DNA of 64,000 bases from Paenibacillus sp. LS1 (GCF_026013365.1 NZ_JAPDOE010000016.1:1-64000); one strand, 5' to 3'. Shown: positions 20,801 to 28,878, numbered from the stretch's first letter. Made by a program: numbers and translations. Notes: generated from the letters alone by a model not told the origin.

Positions 20801-22579
20801 GCCGTATCCACAATAACGATTAATATTCCTATTTTGCCACCAGTGATCAACAGCACACAGTTCACGACCAATGCGGATGCACCTGTCAGTGGACAATTAA
20901 ATGCAACGAGCCCTGAAGGTATTCCTGTGACGACGCAACTGGCAACCCTCCCGGTTAACGGTACAGTTGTGGTGAATCCGGATGGTACGTTTACGTATCA
21001 GCCGAATCAGGCTTTTGTGGGTACGGATACGTTCACCGTTGTTGCAACAGATGCAAACGGCGCAACGACAACAGGAACGGTAACCATTCTTGTCATTGCC
21101 GTTCCGCCTGTAGCACCGGATATTTTCTTGATTACACCAATCGATACTGCTGTTTCAGACCGCGTAGATGCAACCGATCCCGACACATCGATATTGATAT
21201 ACACGCTGTACGTACCAATTCCAACAAACGGAACGGCGGTGGTGAATCCGGATGGTACGTTCACTTATACACCAAATGCAGGCTTCACTGGTGTAGACAC
21301 ATTCCCAGTTATCGTTACGGATGCATATGGACTGAATGATATAGCACTAGTAACGGTAACGGTGATTGCAGACGTTCCTATCGCTCCGCCTGTCAATGTG
21401 GCAACCACATCGGGGCAAAGCGTGACTGGCACCATTAATGCAACAGACCCTTCTGGACTTGCGCTGACTTTCTCTCTCGGTGCTTCGCCAAATAATGGAA
21501 CGGCCGTCGTGAATCCAGATGGTACCTTTGTCTATACTCCAAACCCTGGTTTTGTAGGGCAGGATACGTTTACAGTCAATGTCACGAATAGCGCGGGAGC
21601 ATTGACACTGGTTCCTGTGAATGTAACCGTCGTTTCCGGAATCGGAGGCGGGCCTGTTACTACGAATTTAGGTGTAGGTACCAATCAGGGCCAACCAGTA
21701 TCAGGTCAGATTCTGGCTACCAGTCCTGATAATTTGCAACTCGCCTATGCTCTGGGGACTCCACCAGCAAACGGTACAGCCATCCTGGACCCTACTGGAG
21801 GATTCACTTATACGCCGAACCCTAATTTTACGGGGACCGATACATTCACCGTTGTGGTCACCGATAACTTAGGCCGGAGTGCAACAACAACCATTACCAT
21901 CGTAGTCTATCCAGTTCCTTCAACGACACCTGTGAATCCGGTGAATCCAGAACAACCCGTAAATCCAGCTGCACCGATAACAATAAATGCTCTACTCAGT
22001 ACCCTTGCTGGAATACCTGTCAGAAGTGCTGCCCCTGGAGGAGGAACCTCCTACAGTGTGAACTCTGGTCCAAATTATGGCGTACTTATGCTTGGAGCAG
22101 AAGGATCATTCGTATATACGCCAAACGCAGGCTTTGTAGGAGCAGATCGTTTCGTTATTCGGTTTATTGATGCCCAGGGAGCGGTGGTCACTTACAACGT
22201 AACCATTAATGTGTCTTCTCCAGCCAGTACACCTGGTTCGGGAACAAGTGCTGGTGGTACAGACGGAGCCGGAACGGGAACAGGCACCGGTGGTGCTTCT
22301 GAACCTGATACCACGCTTAACTTGAACCTGAAGGGTGAGGAGAACCGAACATTATTCGGAAATCTGGATTCGCTCGGTCTTGGCAAGATCATCCGGGCCA
22401 GAGTACTAAAAGCACCTCAACATGGAAAACTCTCACTGAATGACGATGGTTCATTCAATCTGGTTCCTAACGCTAACTATACGGGATGGATTCAGTTTAC
22501 GATTGTAGTAACAACAGAACCAGGAACAACGTACACGATTCATGTCACAGTCAACATTATTGCCGATGATGAAGAATAA
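14876..22579 (+). CDS. Giant bacterial-Ig (Big_9/cadherin-like) tandem-repeat protein
   Basis: A 2567-residue repeat protein, probably extracellular or surface-bound by family type. The ATG follows GGAGGTG by 10 nt. Residues 1-340 form an N-terminal domain of unknown function. Residues 345-470 look like a DUF11 repeat (SNVTSAFVGDTIQYTITASNQG). About 22 clear repeats of roughly 91 residues fill 471-2445, each with ATDPDGDPLTY, NGTV.VNPDGTFTYTPN and GTDSFTV.VSDG.GG. A degenerate repeat ends the protein. A Pro/Asn-rich linker (about 2346-2368) and a Gly/Ser/Thr linker (about 2447-2478) separate the last repeats. There are no cysteines in the repeats. Oddly, no signal peptide, LPXTG, SLH or anchor is visible. 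Confidence 0.93.
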   Translation: MAFILRYNTTMNGAMTFTGNTLGLNKVANQNNQGTAGSIGAFITLNTASQAGNFPLGTTLDYTQNSSAAILSLPSGSTVLYAELIWAGSYNYGGSNVSGAIPNPITFITPAGTFSVAPDPATAANTAPAASFYVNSANVTTLVQQGGAGTYVAAGIPGTAAPTENNTNFAGWTLAVAYASPFLPSRNMSIFVGSEIVNATIGAATASISGFATPVTGTVTGRLMVSASEGDPQISGDQALFGPTADQLVAISGPNNLVNNFFASQINNDQGVLNTNGTFGNLNSSPGTAVIGARQGWDITNVDVSPELINSQTSAVIRLLSNQDQYLVNSVGLQVDVNAPFFVFNKSSNVTSAFVGDTIQYTITASNQGTASATLVLLTDSFPSSGSFVPGSLSVDGVPQPGASPVTGLNLGVIVPGQTITIVYSVQIVSRPSGSSQSNVANLTYNFQSLPGGPTFQGMSQSNGNNVTINNRPPTVPNYAYTTNENVPVSAQVTGTDPDGDPLTYSLNSTPTSGSVVVNADGTFTYTPNPGYVGPDSFTVLVSDGLGGTAVSTVAITIINRVPVAQNLNLTTNKNTPVSGQVTASDPDGDTLTYTLNSPPVNGTVTVNPNGSLTYTPNPGFAGTDSFTVIVSDPNGGTAISTVTVQVLNRPPTTQNVNLTTPENIAVFGQVIGVDPDGDPLTYTLNSQPTNGSVVLNPNGTFTYTPNTNFIGVDTFTVLISDPSGGTVVSTVTITVVNLPPTTQNVNLTTPENIPVSSQVIATDPNGDPLTFTLNTAPVNGTAAVNPNGTFTYTPNPAFVGTDSFTVLVSDGRGGTALSNVTIQITNQPPIAQNQTLTTPGNTPVSGQIIATDPNADPLTYALNSTPSNGNAVVNPDGSFTYTPNPGFVGTDSFTVIVRDPVGASAIATVTINVQNQPPVTSDQALSTLQNTAVTGQIIATDPNADPLTYSLLSPPGNGTVTVNPDGSFSYQPATGFVGKDTFSVLVSDGRGGTAVSTVTVTVANQPPVVTNQTLSTLQNVPVSGQVVATDPDGDQLTYALQSPPSNGTAVVNPDGSFTYTPVTGFVGLDSFTVLVSDGKGGTAIGWISINVIDQPPVTQDLQLSTNFNTPLNGQIPATDPDGDTLTYTVSVPPANGMLALDPATGAFTYTPNAGFLGVDHFAVLVSDGKGGTAVSNVQIGVPVSPPVTSDVTLDTNANVPVAGQIPATDPQGETLTYTLTTPPPNGTVILDPATGAFTYTPNLGFVGTDTFVVTVTNTSGIPVTSTVSVNVDNQPPVAQNLTVGTVQNTPVSGQIPATDPEGNPLTYTVTATPSLGTVIVNPDGSFTYTPNTGVVGTDTFSVLVSDGLGGTATSVVTVNILDQPPVTQDVQISTPANTPVAGAVTATDPDGDTLTFSLNSAPANGTVSLNPDGTFTYTPNPGYIGTDSFTVLVSDGKGGTALSGVLVNIFNEPPVATGTSVSTPQNTPVSGAVTATDPEGLTITFTLLSPPVNGTVVVNPDGTFTYTPNSGYVGQDSFSVLASDSLSGTDTAPVVVTVTNIPPITTDVSLSTNINIPVSGQVTATDPSGDPLTFSLLSPPANGVVTVNPDGTFTYTPNAGFGGQDAFTVLVSDDKGGTAVSTVRIQVNNRPPVVQNEILNTTQSIPISSMVIATDPDGDPLTYVLGNPPVSGNAVVNPDGTFTYTPNAGFVGTDFFTVTVSDTRGGVSTAVITVNVAANVPIVNDQTVSTNSNIPVSGQIVAVDPAGQLLTITILSPPANGTVTVNPDGLYTYTPNPGFVGTDSFTVQATDPGGGIGTGTVTIIVNNVPPVAVGTSVTTFENIPVSGAVTATSPIGSPLTFTLNSLPVNGTVNVNTDGTFNYTPNPGYVGQDTFTVVATDAFGGTAVATAIITVVNQPPLTQDQNLIGTLNTPLNGQIIASDPSGDPLTYVLGSLPTNGTVNLNPDGTFTYTPNTNFAGVDSFTVWVFDINGASAVSTITINIPILPPVINSTQFTTNADAPVSGQLNATSPEGIPVTTQLATLPVNGTVVVNPDGTFTYQPNQAFVGTDTFTVVATDANGATTTGTVTILVIAVPPVAPDIFLITPIDTAVSDRVDATDPDTSILIYTLYVPIPTNGTAVVNPDGTFTYTPNAGFTGVDTFPVIVTDAYGLNDIALVTVTVIADVPIAPPVNVATTSGQSVTGTINATDPSGLALTFSLGASPNNGTAVVNPDGTFVYTPNPGFVGQDTFTVNVTNSAGALTLVPVNVTVVSGIGGGPVTTNLGVGTNQGQPVSGQILATSPDNLQLAYALGTPPANGTAILDPTGGFTYTPNPNFTGTDTFTVVVTDNLGRSATTTITIVVYPVPSTTPVNPVNPEQPVNPAAPITINALLSTLAGIPVRSAAPGGGTSYSVNSGPNYGVLMLGAEGSFVYTPNAGFVGADRFVIRFIDAQGAVVTYNVTINVSSPASTPGSGTSAGGTDGAGTGTGTGGASEPDTTLNLNLKGEENRTLFGNLDSLGLGKIIRARVLKAPQHGKLSLNDDGSFNLVPNANYTGWIQFTIVVTTEPGTTYTIHVTVNIIADDEE

Positions 22580-22581
22580 CG

Positions 22582-23454
22582 TTATTTTTTCAACCCGGAT
22601 TTTTTCTTGCGGCGGATGCCTTTACGTTTAGATGAATTGCGTTTCTTGCCCTTGGACGATGTCTGTCGGCTCCCTCTGCTGCCTTGTTGCGGCACGGGGA
22701 GCTTTTCTTCTTTTTCGTTCGCCGGCATATCTTCATCTTCATGGGAAAAAGAGCGAAAATGATCCAGATTGAACGGTTGCTCTGCGTCTTCCTTGACATG
22801 ATTGGTTGACATTCGTTGTGCCGCCACATAGCCTGGTTCTTCCAAAACTGAGGCCTTAGCTATATCCGCGAACTCGGTATCCGTAATTGGTTTTTTGACA
22901 ACCAATAGATGATACATGATTTGATGGGCTACATTGAGTTGCGATTGCCGAAGTAACTCAAGCTCCACCTCGTTATACAGTCCATGATAAGCGGGATAAT
23001 AAAAGAATTCCATTTGAAGTAACCGAAAGTCCACCCCAATGGGCTCGATTAGCCGATGCTTGTGCATCATAATCGCTGGATCATTCGATAGCTCGCTTTC
23101 ATCCAGAGCTCTTTCTGCAGGACTCGTCGTCCAGTACTTTGGTGAATGTTCGTTGAATTGTTGCTTGAACTGGGGATTTACCATGTGAATGCTGGCATGA
23201 GCGTAAGGCGCGACAATACATACGATGGCTTTGTGGCGGCATATTCGGTAGAGATCTTGCATTACCAGGTTCAGATCATTCACATACTGTAAGCTGTGGG
23301 AACACATCACCATATTAACACTGTCATTGTCGAGCGGGACCGACATATTGTAATCATGGACGATATCTGTTGTCACATAAGGAATTTTGTCTATTCCAAT
23401 GCAACCGATGTGTTTATTCTCCCCGCTTCCTAGATCGATTCTCACCCTGCTCAC
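22582..23454 (-). CDS. SAM-dependent methyltransferase-like protein with basic tail
   Basis: A 290-residue protein with a class I methyltransferase-like N-terminal half. Motif I reads IDLGSGENKH (6-15), an acidic residue follows at GIDKIP, and motif IV-like residues read VMCSHSLQYV near 50-60. The C-terminal 60 residues are highly charged, ending with KRNSSKRKGIRRKKKSG, which suggests binding to nucleic acid or an acidic surface. The GTG at 23454 is chosen as the longest start; a second GTG lies three codons in. It converges on the giant repeat gene with only 2 bp between stops, and no terminator fits between. The methylated substrate is unknown. Confidence 0.75.
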   Translation of the reverse strand: MSRVRIDLGSGENKHIGCIGIDKIPYVTTDIVHDYNMSVPLDNDSVNMVMCSHSLQYVNDLNLVMQDLYRICRHKAIVCIVAPYAHASIHMVNPQFKQQFNEHSPKYWTTSPAERALDESELSNDPAIMMHKHRLIEPIGVDFRLLQMEFFYYPAYHGLYNEVELELLRQSQLNVAHQIMYHLLVVKKPITDTEFADIAKASVLEEPGYVAAQRMSTNHVKEDAEQPFNLDHFRSFSHEDEDMPANEKEEKLPVPQQGSRGSRQTSSKGKKRNSSKRKGIRRKKKSGLKK

Positions 23455-23589
23455 TTCTTTCTGATCAGTTGTTTCTGTAGTTTATTCACGTCAGGACAGC
23501 ATTGCATAAGTCATTCACCCTATATGCGTCCCTTCAATGTGACAGAGCTGTTCGTCATATAAATAATCATTCGAGGAAGAACTTGTCCA

Positions 23590-23637
23590 AATAAGCAAGG
23601 AAAAAGTCGCTCTAAAGCGACTTTTTCCTTGCTTATT
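23590..23637 (+). terminator. Very long perfect hairpin with T run
   Basis: Arms of 22 bp (23590-23611 and 23616-23637) pair perfectly around a 4-nt loop, and a T7 run follows at 23640-23647 on the plus strand. It is the first good plus-strand terminator after the giant gene, beyond the whole methyltransferase gene. Its core AGTCGCT/AGCGACT matches the stem at 14151-14176. Confidence 0.7.
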
Positions 23638-23687
23638 CAATTTTTTTACCTAACAGAAAATAATTCTTCCCGTTAGAAAATGAAAAG

Positions 23688-23712
23688 ACCCTCGCTGTCC
23701 GTTACGAGGGTC
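23688..23712. repeat. Hairpin repeat, copy 2
   Basis: Stem ACCCTCG/CGAGGGT, extended here to AAAGACCCTCG/CGAGGGTCTTT, with a loop nearly identical to the copy at 14662-14686. It could act as a terminator in either direction. Confidence 0.65.
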
Positions 23713-24626
23713 TTTAGAGATTCCCAAGCAAATGTGTGATTGGGAGGACGATATATAATATTCACACCAACGCCAAAGTATACTAAAAAAGAGCATAACA
23801 TCCTCAGATTTTTTTATCCTTATACATTATGAATCATCTAAAAGATGATCCGTCTAACTGTGTTTATTATATATTCATGAAATTCGTAAGCGCCTACAGA
23901 AAGTCTCTTATTACTATACAATAGCTATTACCCAATCGGTAAAGCGAGCACTTTCTTGTCCCATCCAAGCTTAGAAATTACATGTTTACTTCTAATCCAC
24001 AGCCTAAAATTGGAAGCTAAAATTAAGAAATCTTTAAAATCACTCAGTTAAATTCTTATGAATGATTTTCCTATTAATTTCTATTTTCATGGGTTTAAAA
24101 TCCGTTCGCTCATGTTGCTTGAAAATAAGAAGAGCTTATTGTCACAGAAGATAAAAGTGAGAATTGTCAACGATGGGAATAGAGGATTTGACATGAGCTA
24201 GTTAGGCAATTAGCTTACAAAGGTCTTTAAGTCATTTTGGCAAATCGAAATCCTACGATAAATAATACAGTTAGGGCGTCGGATCAGAACAATTCTAAAG
24301 TGCTATGGATGTAAACAATCAAAAAAGAATTAATTAAACCAAGATTTCTATATAGGATAAAATTTCTGTCACAAATATGCTTTAGATGAAGATATGGTTT
24401 TCTAAAAGTAACCAGTACTATATTCAAAATATAAAAAAGCGACATTATACTACAAAGTGAAGTATCACATAGTGATACTTCACTTTGTAGAGGAAACACT
24501 CCATAATCCTATATTTTTCATTGAATAATTCGAGGTCTTACGTGTTTGCCGACAACATTAAATAAAACTACCGACAAAATACTATAAAGTTAACAACATC
24601 ACATTTGAAAGTTGACTGACTCTATC
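23713..24626. other. Gene-free gap with a 19-bp perfect hairpin
   Basis: No frame here has a ribosome site and protein-like composition; the 71-codon minus frame at 24284-24499 is mostly low-complexity A/T. The one clear structure is the hairpin at 24450-24490: 19-bp perfect arms (24450-24468, 24472-24490) around the loop ATA, with no T run. The DNA is A/T rich and may hold promoters or a small RNA that cannot be recognised by eye. Confidence 0.6.
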
Positions 24627-26396
24627 TTATTTCATCGATTCGGACAGCTCTGTGAAAATAACACCCAATGCGTATGCGCCAGCATCAGGGTAGCCCAGAC
24701 TGCGATCGCCGACAGTACCTGCTCGGCCCATACGTGCCACGATGTCTTCCGTCTTCTTCGCACCTTCAACGGCAGCTGCTGCACCTTTGGCAAATGCGGT
24801 TTTGAAGTCATCTCCGGACTCTGCACTTTGCGTCCAGGAATCAGCACACGGAACGAGTGCATCGATCAAAGTCTTGTCGCCTACAACAGCACCACGTCCG
24901 AAGGAGCGTTCTCCTGTGGACTGAATTCCTTGCACAGCTGCATGAATCATCTCAGCAAATTCAGCAACGTTCAGCTGCTGTTTACCCCCTACTGCTTTGC
25001 CAGCCGCACGGAATGCTGAACCCCAGATCGGGCCGGATGCGCCGCCACAATATTCCATGATAACCAAGGAACATGCATCGAGGAATGAACCGATATCTTT
25101 TTTATCTTCGTTAATGATATGATTCCATTCGCGTTTCAACTGGCGGAAGCCTTTTGCCACACTCATACCGAAATCGCCATCACCGGCATGGGAGTCCAGT
25201 TCACAGAATGGTACTTCATTCTTGATGATGATCTCACCCATTTTATCGATCAGGTAGACGACATTGTCCAGGGAGAATTGATTGCCTTCGATTACCGCAG
25301 CTGATGCATCCGTCTCCACTTCGTAAGATACGGGAGCGTCTTCACCCACAACAGCTTCCAGCGCTTCTGAATAAGCCACTTGTGCTATCGGAGGGCCAGA
25401 TACTTTAAATGCAGGGGTATCACTTTCCTTGAACAACAATGACTTCAGTTCATCATCCAGTTTCAGGATCGTAACTGATGCACCCGCCATATCAATACTT
25501 GTCATGTAGTTGCCTACAAACGTAGTAGCGACCTTCAGACCTGCATGTCCTGCAAGCTCACGTTGAACGGAATTGTTGAGCAAATACAACTCTTGCAAAG
25601 GTGTTGCTCCAAAACCATTCACGAGTACTGCTATCTCAGCAGAAGCATCATTGTCCAGCTTCATGTCTACACGCAACGCTTCGACCATGCGGCCTGCCAA
25701 TTCATCCGCTGATACCAATTTCTCACGGCGAATCCCTGGCTCACCATGAATACCTACACCGAATTCCATCTCATCTTCAGCAATCTCGAATGTAGGCGTG
25801 CCTTTGGCAGGTACGGTACAGGATGTGAATCCAAAACCAATACTGCGAACGTTCTGAGCTGCTTTCTCAGCAACAGATTTCACATCTGCCAGACTGCGGC
25901 CTTCTTCGGCTGCTGCTCCAGCAATCTTGTGAACCAGTACAGTTCCGGCAACGCCGCGACGCCCAACGGTATACAAGCTGTCTTGTACAGCGATGTCATC
26001 CTCAACACGCACATATTGTACCTCGATGCCATCTTCTTCAGCCAGATGCGCTGCATTCTTGAAGTTCATCATGTCGCCGCTGTAGTTCTTGATGATCAAG
26101 AGTGTACCTTTATTGCTGGCTGTTGCCTTGATCGCTTGGTACACCTGGATTTGGGAAGGAGATGCGAACACATCTCCACACACTGCTGCATCCAGCATAC
26201 CTTTCCCCACATAACCTGCGTGAGCTGGTTCATGTCCACTGCCACCGCCACTGATCAGGCTGACTTTATCGGCCTGAATCTCTCTGCGTTTAATGACTTT
26301 ATATTTTTTCAGAAATTCAAGCTCCGGGTGCGCAAGCGCAATCCCGTTACACATTTCCATAACAACATTTTCTGCTTGGTTAATAATTTTCTTCAT
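24627..26396 (-). CDS. ATP-dependent dihydroxyacetone kinase, DhaK-DhaL fusion
   Basis: Phosphorylates dihydroxyacetone to DHAP with ATP, feeding glycolysis. The 589-residue protein joins a DhaK domain (about 1-330) and a DhaL nucleotide-binding domain (about 385-585). DhaK has GGGSGHEPAH (50-59) and the region FGVGIHGEPGI near 215, whose histidine should bind the substrate covalently. DhaL has DSHAGDGDFG near 400, with the Mg-ATP aspartates. The fusion marks the ATP-dependent rather than the PTS-dependent kinase. Its ATG overlaps the stop of the glycerol dehydrogenase gene (TAATG), so the two are coupled in one operon. Confidence 0.94.
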   Translation of the reverse strand: MKKIINQAENVVMEMCNGIALAHPELEFLKKYKVIKRREIQADKVSLISGGGSGHEPAHAGYVGKGMLDAAVCGDVFASPSQIQVYQAIKATASNKGTLLIIKNYSGDMMNFKNAAHLAEEDGIEVQYVRVEDDIAVQDSLYTVGRRGVAGTVLVHKIAGAAAEEGRSLADVKSVAEKAAQNVRSIGFGFTSCTVPAKGTPTFEIAEDEMEFGVGIHGEPGIRREKLVSADELAGRMVEALRVDMKLDNDASAEIAVLVNGFGATPLQELYLLNNSVQRELAGHAGLKVATTFVGNYMTSIDMAGASVTILKLDDELKSLLFKESDTPAFKVSGPPIAQVAYSEALEAVVGEDAPVSYEVETDASAAVIEGNQFSLDNVVYLIDKMGEIIIKNEVPFCELDSHAGDGDFGMSVAKGFRQLKREWNHIINEDKKDIGSFLDACSLVIMEYCGGASGPIWGSAFRAAGKAVGGKQQLNVAEFAEMIHAAVQGIQSTGERSFGRGAVVGDKTLIDALVPCADSWTQSAESGDDFKTAFAKGAAAAVEGAKKTEDIVARMGRAGTVGDRSLGYPDAGAYALGVIFTELSESMK

Positions 26397-27538
26397 TATT
26401 TTGCCTCCCGGCGAGCTGCTTTGTACTCACGACCCATGCGGTCAGCGGCTGCAATGGCAGCAGCCACTTCAGGAACGGTGATCGGGAACGGCATCGCGTG
26501 AATCGATTCTTCCGGAATACAAGCGATCTCTGCCACTTTCAACAGCTCTTCCTGACTAATCGTGTCTACACCGATATCCGCCAAGCTGATCGGCAGTCCC
26601 ACTTCGAGACAGAAGTCCATGACTTCATGCAGCTCTTCGGTTGGTGCATTTTCGAGCACGAGTTGTGCGATTGTACCGAAGGATACTTTTTCACCATGGA
26701 AGAAGTGATGTGTACCCTCGAGAACAGTCAAACCGTTGTGGATCGCATGTGCTGCCGCCAGACCGCCACTTTCGAATCCAAGACCAGACAACAGAATGTT
26801 GGTCTCAACGATGTTTTCCAGTGCTTGAGTCACGACGTTGCTATCACTGGCTACTTTCGCTTTCGCTCCGTCAGTCAGCAGCATTTCATAACACAGTTTT
26901 GCCAGTGCAAGTGCCGCATTCGTACCTACTGCAGAAGGTGTATATCCTTCGCGGGAACCCATTGGAAGACTTGCGTTTACACGGGAATAGGATTTCGCTG
27001 TTGCTCTTGCTTCGAAGTATGTAGAGAGCGCATCTCCCATACCGGATACGAGGAAACGTGTTGGTGCGTTAGCGATTACCGTTGTATCCACGAGTACCAC
27101 ACTTGGGCTTTGTTTGAAGTAAGCATAGTCATCGAAAGAACCATCCGGTGTGTACAATACAGCCGAGTGACTAGTCGGTGCGTCTGTTGCCGCAATCGTT
27201 GGACAGATGATCAGTGCTTCGCCTTCAGCTACACATTTGGCAGCATCAATGGCTTTACCACCACCAAGACCGATGGTAGAGTCACATCCTTTTTCCTTCG
27301 CGATCGCTTGCAGACGAGCAACTTCCTCACGGGAACATTCCCCTTTAAAACCGCTTTCAACAAACGTAATATTGAATTTCTCTGCTGTTGCATCTAGCTT
27401 CGCTTTTACACGCTGTACATCATCCGGATGTGCAATCAGCAAGGCTGATTCTCCGAAGGATTTAACAAAGTACCCCAGGTTCAACAACTCATCTTCGCCT
27501 TGTACATATTTGGTTGGGCTGATAAATGCTTTTCTCAT
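26396..27538 (-). CDS. gldA: Glycerol dehydrogenase, GldA-type
   Basis: NAD-dependent oxidation of glycerol to dihydroxyacetone. The 380-residue protein belongs to the iron/zinc alcohol dehydrogenase family. The nucleotide loop reads GLGGGKAIDAAK (91-101). The metal ligands are Asp169 (GMGDA), His263 (AAHAIHNG) and His280 (THHFFHGE). The start has AGGAGG 11 nt upstream. It is followed in the same operon by the dihydroxyacetone kinase, giving a two-step route from glycerol to DHAP. A PocR-domain regulator is divergent. Substrate choice within the family (glycerol versus 1,2-propanediol) is inferred from this neighbour. Confidence 0.92.
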   Translation of the reverse strand: MRKAFISPTKYVQGEDELLNLGYFVKSFGESALLIAHPDDVQRVKAKLDATAEKFNITFVESGFKGECSREEVARLQAIAKEKGCDSTIGLGGGKAIDAAKCVAEGEALIICPTIAATDAPTSHSAVLYTPDGSFDDYAYFKQSPSVVLVDTTVIANAPTRFLVSGMGDALSTYFEARATAKSYSRVNASLPMGSREGYTPSAVGTNAALALAKLCYEMLLTDGAKAKVASDSNVVTQALENIVETNILLSGLGFESGGLAAAHAIHNGLTVLEGTHHFFHGEKVSFGTIAQLVLENAPTEELHEVMDFCLEVGLPISLADIGVDTISQEELLKVAEIACIPEESIHAMPFPITVPEVAAAIAAADRMGREYKAARREAK

Positions 27539-27843
27539 ATTAATATATGCCTCCTAAGGATATGAAATAGTGTAGAGATTAGATCAAATTTTAATTTCTT
27601 ACAATTGACCTTAATATAACGCATGAGCAACAGGTTTACAGTGGACTTTGATAACAAATTATTATAATTTTCAATCGTAAATTTTTGCTTTTTAGCGCAA
27701 TCATGGTATGTTATTGTCATGAGATGGTTGAATTTTGACCTCCCATTATACATTACCCGTCATCATTACATCTTAATATGTACAACTTGCTAACTTTTAA
27801 CGGCCTAAATCATGAATCAGGTTAGCTATGGAGGTTTCATCCA
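27539..27843. promoter_or_regulatory. Divergent control region between gldA and the PocR/AraC regulator
   Basis: A 305-bp A/T-rich gap separates the two divergent starts. The gldA side has AGGAGG at the start codon and the regulator side has GGAGG. The AraC-type protein probably binds here, but no repeated half-site was clear by eye. Confidence 0.5.
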
Positions 27844-28878
27844 ATGATTAAAGAATATTTGCATATCAATAAAATTCTCGACCTTAATAAATGGAAGCGT
27901 CTACAAGATTCTCTCGCCACAGTTACCAAACTTGCGATCCTCACTGTTGACTATAAAGGCATTCCCATAACCAGTCACAGCAGCTGTCAGGCCTTCTGCC
28001 AGAATGTACGCAAAGACCCCGAACTTCTCCCCTACTGCCAAAAATGTGATTCGCGCGGTGGTCTGGAAGCAGTTCGATTAAATGAGCCTTATGTGTATTT
28101 ATGCCATTTCAATATTATTGATATCGCGATTCCGATCACGATTGATGGCAAATATATCGGCGCCGTCATGGCAGGACAAGTGAAACTCGCCGACGCGGAA
28201 AAGGGTAGTGATCTGGAGCAGATTGTTACATCCAAGAACGTGCCCATGCATGCAGCCAAGCTGGAGGAATTGAAGGACGATTACGCCCAGCTACCTGTGA
28301 TGACCTATGAAGAGATTGTGAAAATCTCCAACATGTTATCCCTGCTCTGCAACTATATTGTAGAAGAAGCGCTCAACAAAAATCTGTTAGTGGAAATGTT
28401 CGAGAAAGCGTCAGGAAATCAGGAGTCACTGAACCTCTCCACTATTCTGCCGGGTTACTCCATTCGTAATATCGAGTCGATCAAAAAAGAAATGACCAAT
28501 GCGATTGCGGATGCCTATCTCAAAAACAGCCCAAGTGATACGGAAAGCTCCAGCCCGGTGCTCCAGCCTGCATTTGAATACATTCACAGTCACAAGAGTG
28601 AGCAGGTTTCACTCAAACAAATGGCCGATCTATGCCACCTGAGTCCGAGTTATTTCAGCAGGCTGTTTGCCAAGGAAACCGGTGAGAACTTCACAACCTA
28701 CCTGGCACGACTCAAAATCAAGTGGGCCAAGCAATTACTGGAGGTCACCGACATGCCTGTCTCACAGATCAGTGATGAGCTGGGATTCAATGAATCGGGA
28801 TATTTTATCAAAATATTCAAAAAGTTCGAGGAGATTACGCCCGCTCTCTATCGCAAATACATTCAAGAGAAAATGTAA
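27844..28878 (+). CDS. AraC-family regulator with PocR sensor domain
   Basis: A 344-residue activator candidate for the glycerol operon. Residues about 5-180 form a PocR domain, with the cysteine-rich signature CQAFCQNVRKDPELLPYCQKCD near 50-70 (shown only in part: CQAFC and YCQKCD) and IAIPITIDGKYIGAVMAGQV near 100. Residues about 245-344 are an AraC-type double helix-turn-helix (LSPSYFSRLFAKETGENF, then SQISDELGFNESGYFIKIFK). PocR domains are thought to sense small diols or related carbon compounds. The ATG follows GGAGG by 8 nt. It is divergent from gldA-dhaKL. Confidence 0.9.
   Translation: MIKEYLHINKILDLNKWKRLQDSLATVTKLAILTVDYKGIPITSHSSCQAFCQNVRKDPELLPYCQKCDSRGGLEAVRLNEPYVYLCHFNIIDIAIPITIDGKYIGAVMAGQVKLADAEKGSDLEQIVTSKNVPMHAAKLEELKDDYAQLPVMTYEEIVKISNMLSLLCNYIVEEALNKNLLVEMFEKASGNQESLNLSTILPGYSIRNIESIKKEMTNAIADAYLKNSPSDTESSSPVLQPAFEYIHSHKSEQVSLKQMADLCHLSPSYFSRLFAKETGENFTTYLARLKIKWAKQLLEVTDMPVSQISDELGFNESGYFIKIFKKFEEITPALYRKYIQEKM

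Noticed and set aside
16202..21264. Many long minus-strand frames within the giant gene
   Set aside because: They are shadows of the repeat pattern; their products are cysteine- or serine/threonine-rich echoes with no starts supported by ribosome sites.
24284..24499. 71-codon minus frame in the long gap
   Set aside because: A/T-rich low complexity, starts inside the 41-bp palindrome and has no ribosome site.
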